Positions 26,588-33,297 of a stretch of 35,276 nt of DNA are shown here, in pieces (position 1 is the first letter of the stretch; every line of letters starts with the position of its first letter). The notes beneath the pieces were generated by a model. It did not search any database. It saw only the letters and a program-made list of their open reading frames with translations, and had not been told where the DNA came from. Made by a program: the position numbers and the translations under genes. This stretch comes from Eubacterium sp. (GTDB lineage Bacteria > Bacillota > Clostridia > Lachnospirales > Lachnospiraceae). The DNA lies in assembly GCA_017433615.1 (NCBI GenBank), contig JAFRGW010000062.1, positions 1 to 35,276 on the forward strand, read 5' to 3'.

Positions 26588-26616
26588 CGCACCTTTGATC
26601 TGCAAGGTGCGTTTTT
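26588..26616 (+). terminator. Attenuator-like hairpin in the HCP-like leader
   Basis: CGCACCTT (26588-26595) pairs perfectly with AAGGTGCG (26604-26611), followed by five T. It lies between the promoter and the SD AAAGGAG (26617-26623). This is the form of an intrinsic terminator inside a 5' leader. Confidence 0.7.
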
Positions 26617-26634
26617 AAAGGAGTTGTTATAAAA

Positions 26635-28506
26635 ATGGCAGAACATACAAATGAAGTACAGAATGCACTGATGTATTGTGATCAGTGTCAGGAGGCCGCA
26701 GCGAGCGCTGCCTGTACCCGAACAGGTATGTGCGGCATCACACCGGAAGCAGCGGGACTCCGGGATCTTCTGATCTATGTGACACAGGGACTCGCATCGA
26801 TTGCATCTGCACTTCGCGATGACAAACAGCCGGTTTCCGAAGAAGTAAACCGGACGATTCTGGACAATCTGGTTATGTGTACGGTCAATGTCAATTTTGA
26901 CCCGGATGCATACCGGAAACAGATTAACCGGACGCTGGCACGCAAATCCGAGCTGGCGGCCTTTTGCAGTACAGAAGGTCTTCCGGAGGCAGCCGCATGG
27001 CAGGGTGCCGAGGAACAGTATGCTGAGAAGGCGGCAGAAGTCGGCCGCATGGCAACGGTTGACCCGGATATCCGGGGGCTTCGCGGTCTGATTCTCTATG
27101 CGATGCAGGGTACTGCCGCTTATCTGCGTCTCGCGAACAGACTCGGCAAGGACGATGAAGAGATTCATGCATTTATTCAGGGATCTCTGAAGAAGGCATC
27201 GGATGATACCATTCGCGGCGGCGAACTGATTGCAAGTGTCCTTGAGGCCGGACGTTACGGCATCAAGGCCATGACGCTTCTGAACAGTGCGAGAAGAGAG
27301 CTTTACGGTGTGCCGGAGGCAATCGAAGTGGATACTGGTGTCCGCACCAATCCCGGAATCCTTGTCGTCGGCGATGATATTCAGGCACTTTCCAGACTGC
27401 TTGTACAGACAGCGGGCACGGGCGTTGACGTCTATACCTACTCGGATCTGCTCTCAGCACATGCATATCCGGAACTTGCAAGGCATACACATTTCGCAGG
27501 TAATTACGGCGGTGCATGGCATCAGCAGAAAGAGGAATTCGAGTCCTTCAACGGACCGGTTCTGGTGACATCAGACGAGTTTACAATTCCGCGGAAGCAG
27601 TACATCGACCGCGTCTTCACAACGGGCGCGGCAGGATGTCCGGGCTGCCGTCATATCGGCGACGAGGCCGGCGGTGATTTCTCTGAAGTGATCGCGCTGG
27701 CGAAGACCTGTGAACCGCCGAAGGAACTTTCCCGCGATACCGTTGTGACCGGATACGGGAAAGCACAGCTGGCAGGCTATGTAAAAGCAGTTGCAAGAGG
27801 TCTCTCCAAAAATGAGATCCGTAAAATCGTTGTGATGATCGGAACGGACGGCCGCGCAAAGAGCAGAAGCTATTATTCTGATTTTGTGAAGGCGATTCCT
27901 GATGATGTGCTTGTTCTTACAGCCGGATCTGTAAAATACCGCTTTAACCGGCAGGAGCTTGGGGAAGTGGCAGGCGTTCCGCGCCTGATCGATGCCGGTG
28001 ATTCCGCAGACAGCTACTCTATCTGTGATTTTCTGCTGAATCTGCAGGAGGAGATGAATCTCTCCGATGTCGGCATGCTGCCGGTATATTTCAATGTGGC
28101 ATGGTATGATCCGAAATCTGTGATTGAGATTCTGGAACTTCTGTATATCGGCATGAAGAACATTCATCTCGGACCGACTTCTCTGAATTTCCTTTCCAGA
28201 GGAATCCGTGAAGTCTTTGTAAGCTATTTCGGCCTCTCCCAGATTGGAGATGTGGACGAGGAAGTTAAGGCGAATTTCGGAGACCGCGGTGATTCTGTTA
28301 CAGCGGATATGATCGTCGGCGATATTGTCGCGCAGTTCCCGGAACTGGTTCCGGTTATGCTGGACGTCGGTCTGCACTGTCTGGGCTGTGGTGTTTCGCA
28401 GGTTGAGACACTCAAGGAAGCATGCGAAGTGCACGGACTTGACATCTATGATATCCTGGATGTGCTGAATGATGAACTGAACCATCCCGTCGATGATGAT
28501 GAATAA
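26635..28506 (+). CDS. Hybrid-cluster-protein homologue lacking hybrid-cluster ligands, with DUF1858-type domain
   Basis: A 623-aa protein alignable with HCP (hydroxylamine/NO reductase). The N-terminal [4Fe-4S] motif is kept: C15, C18, C27, C33 (Cx2Cx8Cx5C). The ligands of the 4Fe-2O-2S cluster are mostly gone. Aligned by recalled E. coli Hcp sequence, the His of SGHDL is D247, the Glu of YTHGEM is D271, and the four Cys are E315 (TSDEF), T404 (IGTDG), S432 (TAGSVKYRFN) and S457 (DAGDSADSYS). The Glu of WFEQK is D492; only K494 remains. A new C335-P-G-C338 replaces WPGV. Residues about 553-623 form a DUF1858-like domain with C582-L-G-C585. Hydroxylamine reductase activity is unlikely; a redox or sensing role is inferred. 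Confidence 0.85.
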   Translation: MAEHTNEVQNALMYCDQCQEAAASAACTRTGMCGITPEAAGLRDLLIYVTQGLASIASALRDDKQPVSEEVNRTILDNLVMCTVNVNFDPDAYRKQINRTLARKSELAAFCSTEGLPEAAAWQGAEEQYAEKAAEVGRMATVDPDIRGLRGLILYAMQGTAAYLRLANRLGKDDEEIHAFIQGSLKKASDDTIRGGELIASVLEAGRYGIKAMTLLNSARRELYGVPEAIEVDTGVRTNPGILVVGDDIQALSRLLVQTAGTGVDVYTYSDLLSAHAYPELARHTHFAGNYGGAWHQQKEEFESFNGPVLVTSDEFTIPRKQYIDRVFTTGAAGCPGCRHIGDEAGGDFSEVIALAKTCEPPKELSRDTVVTGYGKAQLAGYVKAVARGLSKNEIRKIVVMIGTDGRAKSRSYYSDFVKAIPDDVLVLTAGSVKYRFNRQELGEVAGVPRLIDAGDSADSYSICDFLLNLQEEMNLSDVGMLPVYFNVAWYDPKSVIEILELLYIGMKNIHLGPTSLNFLSRGIREVFVSYFGLSQIGDVDEEVKANFGDRGDSVTADMIVGDIVAQFPELVPVMLDVGLHCLGCGVSQVETLKEACEVHGLDIYDILDVLNDELNHPVDDDE

Positions 28507-28541
28507 ATTGTGATCTTGTAGTAAAAAGGAGAAACAAAAAC

Positions 28542-29027
28542 ATGGCAGGAAAAAATATCATGACACGCGCCGGCCTTCAGAAGCTGGAAGATGAACTTCA
28601 TGATCTGAAAGTCAACCAGAGACGTGAGGTTGCGCAGAAGATCAAAGAAGCAAGAGAGCAGGGTGACCTCTCCGAGAATGCAGAATATGATGCGGCCAAG
28701 GATGAGCAGCGTGATATTGAGGCAAGGATTGAGGAGATTGAGAAGATTCTGAAAAACCTCGATGAGGTTATTGATGAGGAAGAAGTCAGTTCTGACACCA
28801 TCAATATCGGCTGTAAAGTTCGTGTACTGGATATGGAATACAATGAGGAGATTACCTTCTCCATTGTCGGATCCAACGAGGCCAACAGCCGCAAGAATAA
28901 GATTTCCAACGAGTCCCCGGTCGGAAAAGCACTGATCGGCGCACGTGTAGATGATGTTGTCACAGCAGAAACCATGGCCGGAGAGATCCAGTATAAAGTA
29001 ATCTCGATCGAGCGCAACATCGGTTAA
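28542..29027 (+). CDS. greA: Transcription elongation factor GreA
   Basis: A 161-aa protein that rescues backtracked RNA polymerase by stimulating transcript cleavage. The N-terminal coiled-coil finger carries the acidic tip (LSENAEYDAAKDEQ near 46-59), followed by the FKBP-like C-terminal domain (SPVGKALIGARVDDVV). Length is typical. It lies 35 nt after the HCP-like gene with SD AAAAGGAG and is probably cotranscribed. A strong terminator follows. Confidence 0.96.
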   Translation: MAGKNIMTRAGLQKLEDELHDLKVNQRREVAQKIKEAREQGDLSENAEYDAAKDEQRDIEARIEEIEKILKNLDEVIDEEEVSSDTINIGCKVRVLDMEYNEEITFSIVGSNEANSRKNKISNESPVGKALIGARVDDVVTAETMAGEIQYKVISIERNIG

Positions 29028-29061
29028 GGAAACATCAGATTCACAGCACAGATACAAAATC

Positions 29062-29109
29062 AAAAAAACCGCTTCTTCGTGCATGAAATGTACACAGAAG
29101 CGGTTTTTT
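29062..29109. terminator. Bidirectional intrinsic terminator after greA
   Basis: AACCGCTTCT pairs with AGAAGCGGTT, flanked by A and T runs (29062-29076 and 29096-29109). It can serve greA and the minus-strand gene that ends at 29124. Confidence 0.92.
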
Positions 29110-29123
29110 GCGTGAGAAAATCA

Positions 29124-29522
29124 TTACCGTCCGAACAAGGTCCGGAAAATGCCCAGAATTACCCATCGTATTACGGCAAAGATACCGAACAGCAGAATAA
29201 AGCCGCAGACGCCAAAAACAATGTCATCAAAATCCATGGTTCCTCTGCCGGACCAACCCTGTCCGATCTCAATGGCAAAGGTCAGCACAAGAATCATAGT
29301 GAACACGTAGATCCAGGAGATGACCATCACATGATCTGTTTTGGCCAGCAGTGTAAAAAGGGGATGAATTGCAAAAATCAGCAGCATACCGATGATGCCG
29401 ATCACCCAGAAATGAAGCTGCTTGTCTGAAAAATACAGTTCATAGTGATCATTCAGTGTGAGCAGGCGGCTGTGCGCGCTGGCCAGGAAATCAACAATAT
29501 GATAAAGGATTGTATTTAACAT
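29124..29522 (-). CDS. VanZ-like small membrane protein
   Basis: The start at 29522 (MLNTILYH) is preferred to the ATG at 29537 because GAGG lies eight nt upstream and the predicted transcription start (about 29545) would leave the outer ATG without an SD. The 132-aa product has about three membrane spans (37-60, 66-86, 100-123). The pattern SDKQLHFWVIG, EIGQGWSGRG and DFDDIVFGVCGF matches the acidic and Gln positions of VanZ-family proteins, whose functions vary. It is a single gene with its own promoter. Confidence 0.75.
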   Translation of the reverse strand: MLNTILYHIVDFLASAHSRLLTLNDHYELYFSDKQLHFWVIGIIGMLLIFAIHPLFTLLAKTDHVMVISWIYVFTMILVLTFAIEIGQGWSGRGTMDFDDIVFGVCGFILLFGIFAVIRWVILGIFRTLFGR

Positions 29523-29551
29523 AGGAATACCTCGCATGCGTTTTTCCTATA

Positions 29552-29580
29552 GTTATAGAAACGAATCCATTATTTGTCAA
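29552..29580 (-). promoter_or_regulatory. Promoter of the VanZ-like gene
   Basis: On the minus strand a perfect TTGACA (29575-29580), 17-nt spacer, TATAAC (29552-29557). Confidence 0.8.
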
Positions 29581-29627
29581 GTGAAACCTGAGCAGCAGAA
29601 TGCCCGCAGGAGATCAGATAATACGCA

Positions 29628-29840
29628 TTATTTCGGATCTTCCACATATTCCATGATATCGCCGTAGTCACAGGATAAAACATTGCAGATCCGCCCGAGA
29701 ATCGCAAGATTAACGGATTCATCCTTGCGGAGTTTTGTCATGGTATTTGGCGCGATCTCTGCTTCTTTGCGGAGATCGGCAGGCCGGATCTTCTTATCGA
29801 TCAGTAATTTCCAGAGTCTGTCGTATGAAACTGCCATCAT
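29628..29840 (-). CDS. Small XRE-family (Cro/CI) helix-turn-helix regulator
   Basis: A 70-aa protein that is essentially one HTH_XRE domain: YDRLWKLLIDKKIRPADLR, then APNTMTKLRKDESVNLAILGRIC and the closing DYGDIMEYVEDP. Two adjacent ATGs are possible (29840 and 29837); the inner one has the better distance from AAGGG. It is divergent from an ABC-transporter unit, and inverted repeats with the same half-site lie in its leader and at the transporter promoter. Autoregulation and control of the transporter are likely. The signal is unknown because there is no ligand domain. Confidence 0.88.
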   Translation of the reverse strand: MMAVSYDRLWKLLIDKKIRPADLRKEAEIAPNTMTKLRKDESVNLAILGRICNVLSCDYGDIMEYVEDPK

Positions 29841-29858
29841 ATTTCCCTTTCACTTTAT

Positions 29859-29880
29859 AGTTAGTTTTCGTTTACTAACC
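29859..29880. promoter_or_regulatory. Likely XRE operator in the regulator's leader
   Basis: GTTAGT (29860-29865) and ACTAAC (29874-29879) form an inverted repeat with an 8-nt centre. It sits just past the predicted start of the minus-strand XRE transcript. Confidence 0.55.
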
Positions 29881-29887
29881 AGCGATA

Positions 29888-29916
29888 ACTATAGCATATT
29901 GCGAAAAAAAATGCAA
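29888..29916 (-). promoter_or_regulatory. Promoter of the XRE regulator gene
   Basis: On the minus strand TTGCAT (29911-29916), 17-nt spacer, TATAGT (29888-29893). Confidence 0.75.
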
Positions 29917-29925
29917 TAAGTACGA

Positions 29926-29966
29926 TTGACAAAAAGAAGAAGATAGTTTACTCTAACTAAAGTTAG
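29926..29966 (+). promoter_or_regulatory. ABC-transporter promoter with overlapping operator
   Basis: TTGACA (29926-29931), 17-nt spacer, weak -10 TACTCT (29949-29954). The inverted repeat CTAACT-AA-AGTTAG (29953-29966) covers the -10 end and start point. It shares the GTTTACT and CTAAC/GTTAG words with the operator in the XRE leader. Confidence 0.65.
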
Positions 29967-30011
29967 AAGGATATAACACAGTAATTTGAACAAACCGGAG
30001 GGCAGATTGCC

Positions 30012-30710
30012 ATGTTTCTCAGACTGGAAGGGATCCGGAAAGCATACGGCGGAAAAGAAAATCGTGTTGAAGTATTGAAGGGCATTGATCTCACCCTGGA
30101 ACGCGGGGAGTTCTGTGTCCTTCTCGGTCCTTCGGGTTCGGGGAAATCCACACTTCTGAATATCATCGGCGGAATTGATACGGCTGACAGCGGAACCATC
30201 ACGATCGGGCAGGCTTCGATCGGGGCGATGAAAGAGAAGGAGCTGACGCGTTACCGGCGGGAACATCTCGGGTACATTTTTCAGATGTACAATCTGATTC
30301 CGAATCTTACGGTGCGGGAAAATATTGAGGTCGGTGCATATCTGAGCAGAAAGCCGCTGGATGTGGATGAGCTGCTGGATGTTCTGGGACTGCGGGAACA
30401 TGCAGGCAAACTGCCGAACCAGCTGTCCGGCGGACAGCAGCAGCGGACATCGATCGGGCGGGCAATTGTCAAGAACCCGGATATTCTGCTGTGTGATGAG
30501 CCGACCGGCGCACTGGATTATAAAACATCCAAAGAGATTCTAAAGCTGATTGAGACTGTCAATCAGTCCTATGGAAATACCGTTATCATGGTCACGCACA
30601 ATGCAGAGATCCGCCATATGGCGGACCGGATTGTTCTGCTGCATGACGGAATGCTCCGCGACAACGCACTGAATCCGAAGAAGGTGCCGGTCGAGGAACT
30701 GGAGTGGTGA
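30012..30710 (+). CDS. ABC transporter ATP-binding protein, MacB/LolD type
   Basis: A 232-aa ATPase. Walker A is GPSGSGKS at 39-46, the signature LSGGQ at 138-142 and Walker B LLCDEP at 159-164, with catalytic E163. It belongs to the group that pairs with FtsX/MacB-type permeases, and the next gene is such a permease. This class usually works in mechanotransmission or in export of peptides or antimicrobials, not in solute uptake. Start supported by GGAGGG. Expression is probably set by the operator at 29953. Confidence 0.94.
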   Translation: MFLRLEGIRKAYGGKENRVEVLKGIDLTLERGEFCVLLGPSGSGKSTLLNIIGGIDTADSGTITIGQASIGAMKEKELTRYRREHLGYIFQMYNLIPNLTVRENIEVGAYLSRKPLDVDELLDVLGLREHAGKLPNQLSGGQQQRTSIGRAIVKNPDILLCDEPTGALDYKTSKEILKLIETVNQSYGNTVIMVTHNAEIRHMADRIVLLHDGMLRDNALNPKKVPVEELEW

Positions 30711-30726
30711 TTGTGATAATTCACAG

Positions 30727-30764
30727 CGGTGCTGAGCGACCGCTTTGCGGATCGTCAAGCACCG
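30727..30764. repeat. Second copy of the CGGTGCT-closed hairpin
   Basis: CGGTGCT (30727-30733) and AGCACCG (30758-30764) close a hairpin with an inner CCGC-TTT-GCGG stem. The closing stem is identical to that at 1735-1771, while the inner stem differs. It fills the gap between the ATPase and permease genes. Confidence 0.6.
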
Positions 30765-30830
30765 GTGATCTTCGGACAGTCTGCGATCGGAATTGTGAAA
30801 TTGCATTTTATATGAGGGGAGGAATAAGCG

Positions 30831-33188
30831 GTGAGAAATCCGCTTCGTAAACGTTTCATCAGAGAGCTCCGTGCGGATCTTGGAAAGTATTTCGTGATCT
30901 TTCTGCTGATGATTCTGTCTATTTCAGAGATTTCCGGCTTCCTGGTCTGTGATGAGAGTATGATCTCGGCATACCGGGAAAGTTTCACAAAGTACAACGT
31001 TGAAGATGGCAATTTTACAGCAGAGGCGGAATTGAAAGAACGGCAGATTGCTGCGATCGAGGAATCGGGTGTGTCTGTATATCCGTTGTTTTATACGGAC
31101 CGTCCCATGACAAACGGGACGACGATGCGAATCTTTCCAATGCGCGATGTGGTGGATCTGCCCTGCCTGATGGAAGGAACACTGCCGGAGAAGGCGGACG
31201 AGATCGCCATCGACCGGATGTATGCGGACAACAATGGGCTGAAGGTCGGAGACACCCTGTCCTTACAGGAGCAGACAGCATCTGCAGAAGCCGCAGCCGG
31301 GAGCGTCTATCGGATTTCCGGTCTTGTCGCGCTTTCGGACTACAGTGCGCTCTTCGAAAATAACAATGACACGATGTTCGACGCAAAGCAGTTCGGGGTT
31401 TCAGTGGTTACCAAAGAGGCATTTCAGGTATTCGACCGGGATCTGCTGACCTGGCGCTATGCGTGGAAATATGACACGCCGCCGGCGGATGAGACAGAGG
31501 AAAATGAACGCGCGGAAGAATTTGTAAAAACCCTGAGCAGAACCGTGGATCTGACTGGGTTTCTCCCGCGCTATCAGAATCAGGCCATTATGTTTACGGG
31601 CGAGGATATGGGATCTGACCGCGCGATGATGACCGTATTTCTCTACATTGTGATCATTATCATCGCATTTGTTTTCGCGGTCACCATCAGCAATACGATC
31701 GTGAAAGAGGCGGCGGTGATCGGCACACTGCGTGCCACGGGATATACAAGAAATGAACTGATCCGCCACTATATGACGCTGCCGGTGATTGTGACACTGA
31801 TCTCCGCGGCGGTCGGAAATATTTTCGGCTACACCGTGATGAAAAATATAAATGCTTCCCTCTATTATGGAAGTTATTCGCTGCCGACGTATGTTACCCG
31901 CTGGAATGCAGATGCATTTCTGGAGACGACAGTGGTTCCGCTGATCCTGATGGCAGTGATTACCTGGTGGGTGCTGCACAGGCGTCTGAAATTATCGCCG
32001 CTGCAGTTTCTGCGGCGGGATCTGCAGAAAAAACGGAACGGCCGCGCATTTCCTTTAAGTAAGCGGATTCCTTTTTTCTCGCGCTTTCGCCTGCGGATTG
32101 CCGCACAGAACCGGAACAATTATATTGTTCTGGCTATCGGTATCCTGTTTGCGAATTTTCTGCTGATGTTTGGCCTGATGTTTCCAAATGTTCTGCGCAA
32201 CTATATGGATGCATTGCCGGAAAATATGTTCTGCAGGTACCAGTATGTCCTGCAGCTGCCGGCCGGCGCGCTGAATGAGGACAGGAAACTGGAAAGTCTT
32301 CTGAATATGATGCTGTTCCGGCAGGCCGTTGAGACAGACAATCCGGATGCGGAGAAATTTAGTGCGTATTCGCTGCGCACGGTCGCTGACGACAGACACC
32401 CGTTTAAGGAAGAGGAACTGCTGGTTTATGGAGTAGAGGAAGAAAGCCGCTATATCAGTGAGGAGATCCATCCGGGTGAAGTATACGTATCCAGTGCCTA
32501 TGCCGAAAAGTGGATGCTGGAGAGAGGCAGTTCTATTACGCTGAAGGAGCCGTATGAGGACAAGACGTATTCATTTGCAGTAGATGGTATTTATGACTAT
32601 GACGGTGCGCTTGCTGTCTTCATGGAACGGGAAGACATGAACACGGTGTTTGATCTGGGGACGGATACATTCAGCGGCTATTTTTCGGCGACAGAAATTA
32701 CGGATATTGATGAAAAATACATCGGGCAGCGGATTGATTTTGATGCGCTCTCCAAAGTGTCGCGCCAGCTGATGATTTCCATGGGAAGCATGATGGACAT
32801 TGTGGATGTTTTCTCAGTGATCATGTTCATTGTTCTGATTTATCTGATGTCGAAGATGATCATCGAAAAAAATGCCGCGTCGATCTCCATGACCAAAATA
32901 CTGGGTTACCGGAACAGTGAGATTGCACGTCTGTATGTCATGGTAACCAGCATCCTTGTTGTGCTGTTTCTGGCAGTCACCATACCGGTGGAATCCATTG
33001 CACTGCAGTGGGTCTTCCGTATGATGCTGCGGACAGAGATGACGGGCTGGATCCCGTTTGTAATCAGTAAGTCAGTTTATCGGAATGCGCTGCTGACCGG
33101 CATCGGCACCTATGCAGCTGTCGCGCTGCTGGAATACCGCAGGATCAGCAAAGTACCGATGGATGAGGCATTGAAGACTGCGGAGTGA
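30831..33188 (+). CDS. FtsX-family ABC transporter permease
   Basis: A 785-aa permease with about eight membrane spans (roughly 18-40, 266-290, 318-335, 367-384, 429-450, 660-678, 702-722, 750-768) and two large outer domains (about 45-260 and 455-655). FtsX-type cores are visible around AAVIGTLRATGYTRNELIRHY and AASISMTKILGYRNSEIARLY. The tandem arrangement is typical of long Firmicutes permeases of this group. It follows its ATPase gene in the same direction, after a repeat of about 120 nt. GTG at 30831 is the start, after GGGGAGG. The substrate is unknown. Confidence 0.9.
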   Translation: MRNPLRKRFIRELRADLGKYFVIFLLMILSISEISGFLVCDESMISAYRESFTKYNVEDGNFTAEAELKERQIAAIEESGVSVYPLFYTDRPMTNGTTMRIFPMRDVVDLPCLMEGTLPEKADEIAIDRMYADNNGLKVGDTLSLQEQTASAEAAAGSVYRISGLVALSDYSALFENNNDTMFDAKQFGVSVVTKEAFQVFDRDLLTWRYAWKYDTPPADETEENERAEEFVKTLSRTVDLTGFLPRYQNQAIMFTGEDMGSDRAMMTVFLYIVIIIIAFVFAVTISNTIVKEAAVIGTLRATGYTRNELIRHYMTLPVIVTLISAAVGNIFGYTVMKNINASLYYGSYSLPTYVTRWNADAFLETTVVPLILMAVITWWVLHRRLKLSPLQFLRRDLQKKRNGRAFPLSKRIPFFSRFRLRIAAQNRNNYIVLAIGILFANFLLMFGLMFPNVLRNYMDALPENMFCRYQYVLQLPAGALNEDRKLESLLNMMLFRQAVETDNPDAEKFSAYSLRTVADDRHPFKEEELLVYGVEEESRYISEEIHPGEVYVSSAYAEKWMLERGSSITLKEPYEDKTYSFAVDGIYDYDGALAVFMEREDMNTVFDLGTDTFSGYFSATEITDIDEKYIGQRIDFDALSKVSRQLMISMGSMMDIVDVFSVIMFIVLIYLMSKMIIEKNAASISMTKILGYRNSEIARLYVMVTSILVVLFLAVTIPVESIALQWVFRMMLRTEMTGWIPFVISKSVYRNALLTGIGTYAAVALLEYRRISKVPMDEALKTAE

Positions 33189-33290
33189 CGCAGTGGATAC
33201 ATAGAGGGGATATACATATACCGGGCGGATATACAGAGCGGATACGCGGAACGGATATACGGAACGAATACACGGAGCGGATTTACGAGG
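33186..33290. repeat. 13-bp tandem repeat array after the permease gene
   Basis: Five contiguous 13-bp units (33226-33238, 33239-33251, 33252-33264, 33265-33277, 33278-33290) of consensus CGGATAyACGGAG, with two degraded units upstream. TGACGCAGTGGA at 33186-33197, at the end of the permease gene, matches the word found beside the folC repeats. No gene is seen in the gap. Confidence 0.8.
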
Positions 33291-33297
33291 CAGGAAA

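Noticed and set aside
25657..27168. 503-aa minus-strand frame extending coaX
   Set aside because: Only the last 254 residues look like CoaX. The upstream part is antisense to the HCP-like gene and crosses two promoters.
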